A stretch of 34,137 nucleotides of DNA from Sphingobacterium sp. (GCA_031253985.1 JAIRVH010000008.1:1-34137), one strand, 5' to 3'. Counted from the stretch's first letter, positions 15,995-25,121 are shown. A program made the numbers and translations. The notes: generated by a model not told the origin, from the letters alone.

Positions 15995-17431
15995 TTAATT
16001 TTTTATTAAAATTAGTTTAGGTACTAGGGTTTTCATTACAACCCATGCAATTAAATATGCTATCGAGCAGAAAGAAAAGATAATGAAGTATCCTGCCTCT
16101 TCCCCTTTAAAGCTCATAAAAACTAGCTGAGTCTCTTTTGCATAATCAAATAACCATCCAGACGTTTTGTTGATGATAAAGGCCCCCACACCCCCAGCAA
16201 GTCCTCCGATCCCAGTGACAGTTGCAATGGCGCGTTTAGGAAAAGAGTCGCCAATAGTGGAAAAGATATTCGCAGACCATGATTGGTGTGCAGCTCCAGC
16301 AAAACCGATCAAAATGACAGGAATCCAATAGGAAATATGACCCAGCGGCTGGGCGAGAAGGACAACCAATGGTACAAAAGCAAATAACAACATAGCTTTC
16401 ATACGGCCCTCATAAGCATTCATTCCTTTTTTGTCAACAAAATAGGTTGGTAGCCACCCGCCATAAATAGACAACATTGTAATGGCATATAAAACGAAGA
16501 TTGCCAATTGCCCTTCGGTATCTGAGGATTTGATATCGTATACAGCCGAAAGATAGGCGGGCATCCAAAATAAGAAGAACCACCATACACCATCAGTCAT
16601 GAATTTACCAAATACAAAAGCCCAAGTTTGCTTGTATTTTAGACATTCCGATATCGTCGTTCTTGGTAGTTTGGTTGCTCCTGTTTGTTCTGTTTCATGA
16701 TCATCTTGATGAATGTAAGCCAATTCAGCGGCATTTACTTTCGGATTTTCGTGTGGCTTTTTATAAAGAAAAATCCAAAAACCCATCCACACAAATCCTA
16801 AAGCACCGATAATGATAAAAGACATCTCCCAGCCCCAATGCGCTGCAATGACAGGGATGGTCAATGGAGCTGCTAATGCTCCTATGGTTGCCCCTGAATT
16901 GAAAATACTGGTAGACAGGGCGCGGTCTTTCTTTGGAAAATACTCTGCCGTAGCTTTAATTGCGGCGGGAAAGTTACCAGCCTCGCCAACTGCAAGAACA
17001 AATCGGGCAAAAATAAATAGATTAACGCTAACACTCATTACTAAGCCCACGTTGTTAACATGAGAAATTGCCTCTTTTGCCCCTTCAAAACCAACAAACC
17101 ATTCACCGGTGACGATGCCTGAAGTAGCTATACCACAGAATGCATGTAATATCGCGCCAATGGACCAGATTCCGATCGCCCATAAAAAGCCTTTTTTTGT
17201 ATCCATCCAATCCACAAAGCGACCTGCAAAAAGCATACTGACGGCATAAAAGATCGAAAATAATGCGGTGATGTTGCCATAGTCTGTGTTTGTCCAATGA
17301 AATTCAGGACTGATGAAGTCCTTCCAAGTTAAAGATAGCACCTGACGATCCAGGTAATTGATTGTAGTAGCAAAAAATAGTAGCGAGCATATCACCCAAC
17401 GGTAATTACCCTTTTTCTCCGTGTTAATCAT
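15995..17431 (-). CDS. exuT: MFS hexuronate transporter (ExuT-like)
   Basis: A 478-residue inner-membrane transporter of the anion:cation symporter branch of the major facilitator superfamily. The branch hallmark I-N-Y-L-D-R-Q is at 24-30 in the first membrane helix. About twelve hydrophobic segments are visible, with a cytosolic central loop around 225-260 rich in charged residues (H-Q-D-D-H-E-T-E). G-E-A-G-N-F-P-A-A-I-K (about 152-162) is the conserved helix-4 motif of hexuronate and related permeases. An insertion between early helices (about 100-120, with G-E-W-F-V-G-F-E-G-A-K) makes it slightly longer than E. coli ExuT. It is the last gene of the galacturonate operon, 101 bases after kdgA, and would import galacturonate or glucuronate with protons. 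Confidence 0.87.
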   Translation of the reverse strand: MINTEKKGNYRWVICSLLFFATTINYLDRQVLSLTWKDFISPEFHWTNTDYGNITALFSIFYAVSMLFAGRFVDWMDTKKGFLWAIGIWSIGAILHAFCGIATSGIVTGEWFVGFEGAKEAISHVNNVGLVMSVSVNLFIFARFVLAVGEAGNFPAAIKATAEYFPKKDRALSTSIFNSGATIGALAAPLTIPVIAAHWGWEMSFIIIGALGFVWMGFWIFLYKKPHENPKVNAAELAYIHQDDHETEQTGATKLPRTTISECLKYKQTWAFVFGKFMTDGVWWFFLFWMPAYLSAVYDIKSSDTEGQLAIFVLYAITMLSIYGGWLPTYFVDKKGMNAYEGRMKAMLLFAFVPLVVLLAQPLGHISYWIPVILIGFAGAAHQSWSANIFSTIGDSFPKRAIATVTGIGGLAGGVGAFIINKTSGWLFDYAKETQLVFMSFKGEEAGYFIIFSFCSIAYLIAWVVMKTLVPKLILIKN

Positions 17432-17532
17432 AATGGGTTTAATAGTTATTTTTAGTATACGTGTCTGTTTTTGTATGCCAATAATGTCCCCTCCGAATGT
17501 TTGCTTTTTATGCAGTATTGAAAGGAGGATGG

Positions 17533-18177
17533 TTACCGTGCCTTTGACACAAAGTCAAGAGCCTTTTTAGTGTTCTCGAATAAGTTGCTTGTGTCTTTGG
17601 GGTCAATTAACTTACTGCCCATACCTACAGCACATACACCTGATTTGAACCATGCTTTTAAATTTGCCATTTCGATTTCTACACCCCCCGTCGGCATAAA
17701 TTTCTGACCTTTAAAGAGATCTCGTATCGACGACATAAATGCCGGCCCCAGAATGTTTGCAGGAAACAATTTTATAAGCGCCGCCGCTTGCTGCTGCGCG
17801 GTATAGATTTCTGTGGGTGTCATACAGCCTGGAATCCATAGCTTGTGCTGCTCATGTACAAGGGAACCAACCAAAGGGTTTACAATAGGAGAAACAATAA
17901 AATCCGCTCCAATTTGTAAAAATTGCTGGGCTTCTTCAACTGACTTGATGGTGCCAATACCTAAATAAAGATCAGGCATTTCGAGGTCCCTTATGGCAAC
18001 TAAGCTTTCGAAAACAGCCAACGCTTCGGGGCCTCGATTTGTAAATTCAAAGACACGTATGCCTGCTTGGTATAGGGTCCGCAGAATCTCGATGCTCTCT
18101 GCTTTATCGTGATGGAAGAACAAAGGAAGTGTCCCTTGCTCTATAATTTTATCTAATACAATCTCTTTCAAATTCAT
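17533..18177 (-). CDS. kdgA: KDPG/KHG aldolase
   Basis: A 214-residue class I aldolase that splits 2-keto-3-deoxy-6-phosphogluconate into pyruvate and glyceraldehyde-3-phosphate. The catalytic Glu44 is in F-E-F-T-N-R-G, the Schiff-base Lys136 in L-I-K-L-F-P-A, and the phosphate-binding glycine loop in M-P-T-G-G-V. Length is typical of Eda proteins. Its ATG overlaps the kdgK stop by 4 bases (ATGA), a sign of translational coupling. Together with kdgK it forms the lower half of the uronate pathway. The pathway context points to KDPG as the physiological substrate, although the family also cleaves 4-hydroxy-2-oxoglutarate. Confidence 0.93.
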   Translation of the reverse strand: MNLKEIVLDKIIEQGTLPLFFHHDKAESIEILRTLYQAGIRVFEFTNRGPEALAVFESLVAIRDLEMPDLYLGIGTIKSVEEAQQFLQIGADFIVSPIVNPLVGSLVHEQHKLWIPGCMTPTEIYTAQQQAAALIKLFPANILGPAFMSSIRDLFKGQKFMPTGGVEIEMANLKAWFKSGVCAVGMGSKLIDPKDTSNLFENTKKALDFVSKAR

Positions 18178-19205
18178 GCTATCATTCTATTTTTTATGTC
18201 TTCCACAGTACTCGTTGTCGCATCGCTGGCGATGAATAATTTATCGAACGCTGCGAGCGTTGCAAACTCTAGGGTTTCTTTTGGAGAAAAGTTGGAGTAT
18301 AACCCATAAATCAAGCCTGCCATAAAGCAATCTCCACTACCTACTTTATCCAAAATTTCTTCGGCAGTATATTCCGTTGATTTAATTAATCTGTCTTTAT
18401 CAAACAGTGTGGTGTAATATTTGATTCCCTTGCTTTTATAGTCAAAACGGAAGGTATTGGCCACATATTGACAAATTGGATTCGTGGAAATAATTTCCTT
18501 GCTTGTACGATCTGCTTGTGCCAGTAGATCTTCTTCCAGATATCCAGAAGAAGAAGTTAAGAATTGTTCTTCTAGCTGGGTTCCGAGCATTTGATGAGCC
18601 GCCCATATATTGCCCATAATTAAATTGCAATGTTGGGCAATGTTGGGCATAATCTCTTTCGGGGCCTTTCCATATTTCCAGAGTTTAGCGCGGTAATTAA
18701 GGTCCAATGATACAAATATTGCCTTCTCTTTGGCTTTTTTTACAGCTTCTAGGCATAGGTCTGCAATATCTTGGCTAATTGCGGGACAGATGGCTGAAAA
18801 ATGAAACCATTTAACATCGGCAAAAACCTTTTCCCAGTCAATACTCCCCACTTTGAGGTTTGCAAACGATGAGTTCGCGCGATCATAAATGACACCTGCA
18901 TTTTTTAGATCTTTTCCTTTTGGGAGATAGTAAATACCCAATCTCTCGCCAGTCCACTGCATGGCCGATGTGTCTATATTTTTGCTTTGCAGATAGCTAT
19001 CAATACCTTCACAGATAGCATTTTGAGGAATTGCAGATAAATAGGATGATGGTACATTCCACAGCGCTAAGGCTGTGGCTACATTCAGCTCTGCCCCGCC
19101 GACGTAGAACGGCAGCTGATGTTGTTCAATCCAATCCTGTTCGATGTCGGGACAAATCCGCAACAACAATTCTCCAAAGCTTAAAACTTTCCCCTGCATA
19201 TTCAT
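18174..19205 (-). CDS. kdgK: 2-keto-3-deoxygluconate kinase (PfkB family)
   Basis: A 343-residue ribokinase-like sugar kinase. The N-terminus (K-V-L-S-F-G-E-L-L-L-R-I) and G-G-A-E-L-N-V-A-T-A (32-42) are the sugar-binding PfkB segments. The C-terminal D-K-V-G-S-G-D-C-F-M-A-G motif near 285-296 contains the catalytic aspartate and the anion hole. It would phosphorylate 2-keto-3-deoxygluconate from UxaA with ATP to give KDPG for KdgA. Substrate is inferred from its location: its start overlaps the uxaC stop by one base, and its stop overlaps the kdgA start. Members of this subfamily with the same gene order are annotated as KDG kinases. Confidence 0.9.
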   Translation of the reverse strand: MNMQGKVLSFGELLLRICPDIEQDWIEQHQLPFYVGGAELNVATALALWNVPSSYLSAIPQNAICEGIDSYLQSKNIDTSAMQWTGERLGIYYLPKGKDLKNAGVIYDRANSSFANLKVGSIDWEKVFADVKWFHFSAICPAISQDIADLCLEAVKKAKEKAIFVSLDLNYRAKLWKYGKAPKEIMPNIAQHCNLIMGNIWAAHQMLGTQLEEQFLTSSSGYLEEDLLAQADRTSKEIISTNPICQYVANTFRFDYKSKGIKYYTTLFDKDRLIKSTEYTAEEILDKVGSGDCFMAGLIYGLYSNFSPKETLEFATLAAFDKLFIASDATTSTVEDIKNRMIA

Positions 19206-20605
19206 TAAAATTCAAAATATTCTTTTGCGTTATTATAACTGATATCTTGTATGATTTTCCCTACCCATTGGATATCATTTGGTATTTCCCCGTTCTCGAT
19301 GTCTTCTCCAAAGATGTTACACACTAATCTTCGGAAATATTCATGTCTTGGGAAAGAAAGGAAGCTTCTAGAATCGGTCAACATACCAACAAGACGGCTC
19401 AATAGGCCCATATTCGAAAGCGTATTGATCTGCTTTGTCATACCATCTTTTTGGTCTAGAAACCACCAAGCCGAGCCAAATTGAATTTTTCCCTTAATTG
19501 AACCATCATTGAAATTCCCGATCATCGTTGCGATAAGTTCATTGTCGGCAGGATTGAGATTATACAAGATGGTCTTGGTTAGCTTATCTTGATCGTCTAA
19601 TTTATTCAAAAATTTTGACAATGCACGTGCTTGGCTAAAATCTCCGATCGAATCCCAGCCTGTATCTGGTCCGATCAAACGATGCATACGGGCATTGTTG
19701 TTGCGCAATGCTCCTAAGTGATATTGTTGAACCCAGCCTTTTTCATGATCCCACTCTGCGAAATAAATCAGCATAGCGGATTTGAATTTTAGATTTTCGG
19801 CGGGGGAGATTTCCTTTTTTGTTCTAATCTTGTCAAAGATTGCTATGATTTCCTGTTCAGTATAATCTTCTGCATAGATTTGTTCCAATCCGTGATCCGA
19901 TACTTTGCATCCGTTGGCAGCAAAGAAATCATGTCTTGCTTTCAACGCATTTAAGTACTCTCCGAGGCTATTGATCTGCATGTCGCTGACCGCTTCTAGT
20001 TTATCGATATATTGATTCAATGCAATGATATCATCCGAATTCATCGCTCTATCTGGACGAAATGCGGGAAGCATCTTGAACGATTCTTGTTCTTTTGCAA
20101 ATTGTTGATGAAATTCGAGGTTGTCAATGGGATCGTCAGTGGTACAAACAACTTCAACGTTCATCATCTTAAGCAGACCACGTACGGAATAGTTGTCCTG
20201 ACTTAATTTGGAAGCCGTATCAGCATATATTTTAGAAGCTGTTTTTGGAGAAAGTAGATCGGTGATTCCAAAATAGCGTTGTAACTCGAGGTGTGTCCAA
20301 TGATAAAGTGGATTGCGCAGGGTATAAGGGACAGTTTCTGCCCATTTAGCAAATTTTTCCTCATCTGACGCATCGCCAGTAATAAAACGCTCATTGATAC
20401 CATTGGCCCGCATAGCCCGCCATTTGTAATGATCGCCATTTAACCAAACTTGGCTGATATTTTCAAATTTAACATCATTTGCGATCTGCTCCGGAATCAG
20501 GTGATTATGGTAATCAATGATAGGCAGATGTTTTGAATAACTGTGATACAGCTCGATAGCTGTGTTGGTGTTTAATAAAAAATTGTCGTCTAAAAAAGTT
20601 TTCAT
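19205..20605 (-). CDS. uxaC: Uronate (glucuronate/galacturonate) isomerase
   Basis: A 466-residue cytosolic isomerase of the amidohydrolase-like UxaC family. It converts galacturonate to tagaturonate and glucuronate to fructuronate. The D-Y-H-N-H-L motif at 31-36 is the metal-site signature near the N-terminus. W-K-W-R-A-M-R-A-N-G type residues (Y-K-W-R-A-M-R-A-N-G at about 60-69) and C-T-T-D-D-P-I-D (about 154-161) are conserved. Length is standard. It is the third intact enzyme of the operon, 13 bases after uxaA. Since uxaA and uxaB but no mannonate genes are present, the galacturonate direction is the one served here. Confidence 0.95.
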   Translation of the reverse strand: MKTFLDDNFLLNTNTAIELYHSYSKHLPIIDYHNHLIPEQIANDVKFENISQVWLNGDHYKWRAMRANGINERFITGDASDEEKFAKWAETVPYTLRNPLYHWTHLELQRYFGITDLLSPKTASKIYADTASKLSQDNYSVRGLLKMMNVEVVCTTDDPIDNLEFHQQFAKEQESFKMLPAFRPDRAMNSDDIIALNQYIDKLEAVSDMQINSLGEYLNALKARHDFFAANGCKVSDHGLEQIYAEDYTEQEIIAIFDKIRTKKEISPAENLKFKSAMLIYFAEWDHEKGWVQQYHLGALRNNNARMHRLIGPDTGWDSIGDFSQARALSKFLNKLDDQDKLTKTILYNLNPADNELIATMIGNFNDGSIKGKIQFGSAWWFLDQKDGMTKQINTLSNMGLLSRLVGMLTDSRSFLSFPRHEYFRRLVCNIFGEDIENGEIPNDIQWVGKIIQDISYNNAKEYFEF

Positions 20606-20618
20606 ACTATTTGCTGAT

Positions 20619-22274
20619 TTATAAGCTTACACCTCTTTTCCAAGGTATAAAGTCATCCTGATTTAATAAAACAGCTTTAGGGGTTACTTCCCCGCTGGCT
20701 GCCTTGATACAATATTCTAAAATGTCTTCTCCCATGGCTTGGATTGATTTCTCACCGTCTATAATCGCGCCGGTATTGATATCGATAATGTCAGCCATTT
20801 TGGTGGCTAGGGCATTGTTCGTTGCTACTTTGATCACTGGGCATATCGGGTTACCTGTAGGGGTACCTAAACCCGTGGTGAACAAGATAAGTGTTGCGCC
20901 TGCGGCAGCTTTCCCTGTGGTTGCTTCCACATCATTTCCTGGGGTGCACACGAGGTTAAGACCCGGCTTTGTCGCTTCTTCTGTATAGTCCAAAACATCG
21001 ACAACGGGAGAAGTACCTCCTTTCTTTGCTGCACCGTTACTTTTTATCGCATCAGTAATAAGTCCATCACGAATATTCCCTGGAGATGGATTCATATAAA
21101 ATCCAGAACCGACAGCTTCGGCGGCATTGCTATAGGCCGTCATCAGGTCGATAAATTTATGAGCAGCTTTAGGATCAATCGTGCGGTCTATTAAGTTTTG
21201 CTCAGCACCACATAATTCTGGAAATTCAGCCAACAGCACTTTTCCGCCAAGAGCAACCAAAAGGTCGGCAGTATAACCAACTGCAGGATTCGCAGAGATC
21301 CCACTGAATCCATCACTTCCGCCGCATTTTACACCCAAGGTTAATTTGCTCAATGGTACGGGTTGCCTGCCTAGTTTATTGATTTCTGTCAGCCCAATAA
21401 AAGTTTGTAGTATTGCCTCTTTCAGCAGTTGCTCTTCACTTTTTGATTGTTGCTGTTCAAATAAGTACAATGGTTTGTCAAAGTCCGGATTACGAAGCTT
21501 AATGTCATTGACGAGCTCATTCAGTTGAAGATTTTGGCAGCCTAAGCTCAATACTGTAATACCCGCGACATTGGGATGATCAGCATAGGCGGCAAGTAAC
21601 TTACTCAAGATGGCTGCATCTTGTCTGATTCCGCCGCAACCACCCTGATGATTCAAAAATTTGATCCCATCTACGTTTCTGAATACGCGATCCGATTGCT
21701 CGGTAATTGTGTTCAGCGCCCCAAGTGAGGATAGGTCTAGTGTTTCACCCTTTTCATAGGCTTTTAACAGCTGATGGGCGAAGTTTTTATATTTTCCAGT
21801 GACTGAATAACCTAGCTCGTTGTACAGTGCTTCTTTAATGACATCAAGATTTCGGTTTTCGCAGAAAACGGTTGGGATAAATAACCAGTAATTTGCAGTT
21901 CCAGCACGCCCGTCTGATCGTAGGTAACCGTTGAAAGTTCGGCCTTCAAATTTCGAAACATCAGGCTTCTCCCAGTGATAATGTGAGGGTCTAAAATGAT
22001 ATGGCTCTGCGGCATGTTTGGTATTCTCGGTATTCATGATGCTTCCCTGAGGGATATCAAATTGAGCTTTACCTACAAGTACTCCGTACATATGTATTTC
22101 GTCACCAAAGTGCATGTCTTGCATAAAAAATTTATGCTTGGCCGGAATATCTTCCTGTAGGATATAATGGGTACCCTCAAATGAGATTGCGTCACCTTTC
22201 TCGAGATCTTGCAAAGCGACTAATACATTGTCTTTGGGATGTATTTTTAACACGTTATTTTTCATCTGTAGCAT
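20619..22274 (-). CDS. uxaA: Altronate dehydratase
   Basis: A 551-residue iron-dependent dehydratase that turns altronate into 2-keto-3-deoxygluconate. It has an N-terminal SAF domain (about 1-95) and the catalytic domain of the altronate/galactarate dehydratase family, recognised by G-Y-L-R-S-D-G-R-A-G-T-A-N-Y (about 115-128), G-G-C-G-G-I-R-Q-D and L-G-V-K-C-G-G-S-D-G-F-S-G. The start overlaps the uxaB stop by one base (TAATG arrangement). A second in-frame ATG three codons later (22265) is an alternative start. The single-chain form with both domains fused matches UxaA rather than the split-subunit form. Confidence 0.94.
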   Translation of the reverse strand: MLQMKNNVLKIHPKDNVLVALQDLEKGDAISFEGTHYILQEDIPAKHKFFMQDMHFGDEIHMYGVLVGKAQFDIPQGSIMNTENTKHAAEPYHFRPSHYHWEKPDVSKFEGRTFNGYLRSDGRAGTANYWLFIPTVFCENRNLDVIKEALYNELGYSVTGKYKNFAHQLLKAYEKGETLDLSSLGALNTITEQSDRVFRNVDGIKFLNHQGGCGGIRQDAAILSKLLAAYADHPNVAGITVLSLGCQNLQLNELVNDIKLRNPDFDKPLYLFEQQQSKSEEQLLKEAILQTFIGLTEINKLGRQPVPLSKLTLGVKCGGSDGFSGISANPAVGYTADLLVALGGKVLLAEFPELCGAEQNLIDRTIDPKAAHKFIDLMTAYSNAAEAVGSGFYMNPSPGNIRDGLITDAIKSNGAAKKGGTSPVVDVLDYTEEATKPGLNLVCTPGNDVEATTGKAAAGATLILFTTGLGTPTGNPICPVIKVATNNALATKMADIIDINTGAIIDGEKSIQAMGEDILEYCIKAASGEVTPKAVLLNQDDFIPWKRGVSL

Positions 22275-23794
22275 TATTTACCTTTTTGTTGTAGTGGGAC
22301 TGATGAAATTTCGAGAGCCTTTAATGCCCCCTCTTCAATGATCTGTTGTAATTTCTGATTCACTGTTTCTTCAAAATGAGGGAATTCCGTTAAATTGATT
22401 CCCCATAAATCTGTATCAGAAAGCACGGTATGGACAAGTTTATCTGGATTGACCCATGCGGCATATAATTTTGATGCCGATTCGTCCTGCAGTAGGATTG
22501 TTCGTCCATTGATCAATTGCTCATACTGATTACCGTTCAATTTGGATTTTAACAGATATAGATAAGCCGCAAATCCAAGTGCGAACAGTTGTGGAGCTTC
22601 ATGCTGTGTTGTATACCACTTTCCTAACAGCGGAATATTGCGCATTGCCATTTTTGAGCTATAATTTAAAGCGATGGATTCCCATTTATGTTCAAGATAC
22701 GGGTTGGCAAAGCGGTCTATTACTTTGGAAGAGAAATCGTTTATATCTGCGACTGAAATACTGTCGCTTAAAAGTGCGGGACCAATTTCATCTTGCATTA
22801 AAAGACGTATAAACTGATTGAATGCTGCATTTTGCATAGCCTCCTTTACCGTTTCGAAGCCCGCAAGAAGGGCGAGTGCACAACTTATGGTATGGGTTCC
22901 ATTGAGCAGTCTTAGTTTGATTTCCTTGTACTTTTCGATTGAAGGAACCAACAAGACATTTGGATCAGCTAATGCAAAAGAAAGGCGTTGTTTCACTCGA
23001 TCAGAAGAGGTTTCAATGGCCCACAGTCGAAAAGGCTCGGCCATAATCATCAATTGATCTTCGTAGCCAAGTAAGGCACAGGTTTTCGTGTATTCTGCTG
23101 GAGGCAATGCTCCAGGGACAATACGATCGACTAAAGTGTTGCAAAAGTCATTGGCGGTGTCAAGCCAGGCCATAAACTCTTTTGGGAGTCCGTTTAGCTT
23201 AGCTAAGGCTGTGACGATTGATTTCAGTTTAGTTCCATTGTCAGTAATCAATTCGGCTGGGACGACTGTTACGCCCTTGTTTTCGTCCGCATCGAAGTAG
23301 ACGAATCGCCGATAGAGAATAGCTAAAAGTTTACCTGGAAAAGAAGCCGGTGGCGCGTCATTGATATTGTCTTCACTCCTAACAATGCCGACTTCTGTGG
23401 TGTTGGAAAAGACAATTTCAAGTTCTGGATTTTCGGCACTTTTTAATATTTCTGACCAATGCTGGTTGGCCGCCAATACACGAGAAATCGAATTATTGAT
23501 TTCGTAATGTGAAACCTCTTGACCGTCTTCAATACCTTTAATAGATATTGTATATAGATTGTCCTGTTGTTCGAAAGCATCAGCACCGGTCGAACTTGTA
23601 GACTTTACAACAAGGATTCTACCACAAAAAAGTTTTTTTTGATTCGCTTTATGGACAAAATAATCCGGGAGTCCTCGGAGTAACACACCGGTGCCAAATT
23701 GAAGAATCTTTTCCGGATAAAGGAAAGAGGATTCTGTCGGTTTGCTGATTTGATCAGAATTGATTGTATGTATAGTTTGTTCTGTTAGTAACAT
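22274..23794 (-). CDS. uxaB: Tagaturonate reductase
   Basis: A 506-residue NAD-dependent oxidoreductase of the mannitol/altronate dehydrogenase family that reduces tagaturonate to altronate. The nucleotide-binding start I-L-Q-F-G-T-G-V-L-L-R-G lies near 30-41. T-T-E-V-G-I (about 151-156), P-A-E-L-I-T-D-N-G (about 193-201) and K-L-R-L-L-N-G-T-H-T (about 300-309) are characteristic catalytic-domain segments. Its ATG lies 10 bases inside the 3' end of a truncated pectate-lyase-like frame, so a deletion probably placed it there, yet the protein itself looks complete at both ends. It is the first intact enzyme of the operon. Confidence 0.93.
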   Translation of the reverse strand: MLLTEQTIHTINSDQISKPTESSFLYPEKILQFGTGVLLRGLPDYFVHKANQKKLFCGRILVVKSTSSTGADAFEQQDNLYTISIKGIEDGQEVSHYEINNSISRVLAANQHWSEILKSAENPELEIVFSNTTEVGIVRSEDNINDAPPASFPGKLLAILYRRFVYFDADENKGVTVVPAELITDNGTKLKSIVTALAKLNGLPKEFMAWLDTANDFCNTLVDRIVPGALPPAEYTKTCALLGYEDQLMIMAEPFRLWAIETSSDRVKQRLSFALADPNVLLVPSIEKYKEIKLRLLNGTHTISCALALLAGFETVKEAMQNAAFNQFIRLLMQDEIGPALLSDSISVADINDFSSKVIDRFANPYLEHKWESIALNYSSKMAMRNIPLLGKWYTTQHEAPQLFALGFAAYLYLLKSKLNGNQYEQLINGRTILLQDESASKLYAAWVNPDKLVHTVLSDTDLWGINLTEFPHFEETVNQKLQQIIEEGALKALEISSVPLQQKGK

Positions 23795-24015
23795 CTGCTC
23801 GTTTTATTATTGATCTTCTGCAATAGCTCTTTCATTAACGGAAGTCTGTAATTTACGAAACTTCTGTCTACCAATTTTTTAGGCCAGGATCCATTTGATA
23901 ACTGATACTGAAGCATCTTTTCGGCGAATGAGTCTTTAGTGAATATGGCCTGTCCAGTGCAGTAATTACGAAACACTGAAACCGCGATAAAACTTAGAAT
24001 AATTATTTTTCTCAT
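23785..24015 (-). pseudogene. Truncated pectate lyase start
   Basis: A 76-codon frame encoding a signal peptide (residues 1-21, ending C-T-G-Q-A) and a segment F-A-E-K-M-L-Q-Y-Q-L-S-N-G-S-W-P-K-K. This strongly resembles the N-terminus of Bacteroidota pectate lyases of the Pec_lyase/PelA type (A-x-x-M-L-x-Y-Q-x-x-x-G-G-W-P-K). Those enzymes continue for some 250 further residues with the catalytic region, which is absent here: the frame ends S-R-C-Y-stop and runs into the uxaB start. It begins 5 bases after the fusion gene upstream. The likely reading is a 3' deletion that joined the lyase start to uxaB. It could still be translated into a small exported peptide, but no lyase activity is expected. 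Confidence 0.6.
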
Positions 24016-24020
24016 GGTTT

Positions 24021-25121
24021 CTAGTTGTTGATCTGTTTGAATAACCAGTGCACTAAATCATTGGCCGCGGTAGAGTTTTCGTATTCCTTAGGTAGCTTTC
24101 TTCCATCTGTATATTCATTATAGAACCAGGGGTCTCCAATAGCAAACACGGTACCTTTTCCATATTTGGCCGTAGCAATGATCGTATCTCCATGGTCTTG
24201 AATCAATGTTTGGGCCGGAGCCTTTACTTGTAGTGTTGAAATTTCCTTGATATATATTTGGGATGTATTTGGAAATACTGCATTGCCCTTTGGGACAGCA
24301 ATTGCTCCTGTCGGAAAATCATTTCCTTTCACACGATTGCGGCTATCCTCATTGAATGTGATGCCAAATTTTTTTGCGAGGGTATTGAATTTGGTGATTT
24401 CGCAGTTACCGCTGTCATTTAAAAAAAGAACGAGTACCCCTCCCTGTTTAACCCATTGGGCAATCTGTTGGGCGTCGGTTTCATTCATAAAATGCGGATG
24501 TTCAGTTTCTTTCTCTGTATCGGGGTCTACGATGATGTAAATATTTGATTTTGCGAGATTCTGTAATGTAGGTGCTGTCCTTAATGTATTTAATTGACCA
24601 CCATTTTTTTCAAATATTCTACCCAACAGAGAAAATCCGTTGTTGTCTTCTTCATCCCAGAGATAATGATAGGGTTTAAGTTGACCCGATGTCGTCTTTT
24701 TATATTCGTTGTTGAAATAATTGTCCAATGTAACAGTGCGTATTTTTTTGCCCTTTTGTTTCTTCGCAAATTCAACTTCGGAGCAATAAAAACTTGTTGA
24801 GCCAGAAATGCTGATTTCTTCACCAAAACGATTTTTCTTTTGCGCATAATCGTCATAATTGATAATTGTTTTAAATCTATCTTCACCGACTAAGGGAACC
24901 AGCAGCTTGCTCCCCGTGAGCATGTTTTTTTCGTAATATATTCCGTTTTTGATATATATTTTAGTATCCTTTTTTTGAAAATCAGGGACAGCGTTTATGG
25001 CATCTTGCATTGTTGCGAAATTTTTGGTGCCATCTTTGGCCACGACAAAATCATAACTCTTTACTTCCGCAGCAAAAAGAAAGAACGGAATTAAAAAAAG
25101 GGAAAGTATGGTCGCTCGCAT
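24021..25121 (-). CDS. In-frame fusion: pectinesterase N-terminus and rhamnogalacturonyl-hydrolase C-terminal domain
   Basis: A 366-residue exported protein that appears chimeric. Residues 1-18 are a signal peptide. Residues 23-112 match the N-terminus of carbohydrate esterase family 8 pectin methylesterases (V-A-K-D-G-T-K-N-F-A-T-M-Q-D-A-I-N-A-V-P, I-Y-I-K-N-G-I-Y-Y-E-K, I-S-G-S-T-S-F-Y). The remaining esterase with all catalytic parts (QDT and DFIFG motifs) is missing. From about residue 114 the protein reads like the C-terminal, DUF4350/glutamine-amidotransferase-like domain attached to unsaturated rhamnogalacturonyl hydrolases (V-T-L-D-N-Y-F-N-N-E-Y, I-Y-I-I-V-D-P-D-T-E-K-E-T, F-A-I-G-D-P-W-F-Y-N-E-Y), without the GH88/GH105 catalytic barrel. 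The frame is intact across the junction near 24780. It is the first gene behind the palindromic operator. Function unknown; no esterase activity expected. Confidence 0.7.
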   Translation of the reverse strand: MRATILSLFLIPFFLFAAEVKSYDFVVAKDGTKNFATMQDAINAVPDFQKKDTKIYIKNGIYYEKNMLTGSKLLVPLVGEDRFKTIINYDDYAQKKNRFGEEISISGSTSFYCSEVEFAKKQKGKKIRTVTLDNYFNNEYKKTTSGQLKPYHYLWDEEDNNGFSLLGRIFEKNGGQLNTLRTAPTLQNLAKSNIYIIVDPDTEKETEHPHFMNETDAQQIAQWVKQGGVLVLFLNDSGNCEITKFNTLAKKFGITFNEDSRNRVKGNDFPTGAIAVPKGNAVFPNTSQIYIKEISTLQVKAPAQTLIQDHGDTIIATAKYGKGTVFAIGDPWFYNEYTDGRKLPKEYENSTAANDLVHWLFKQINN

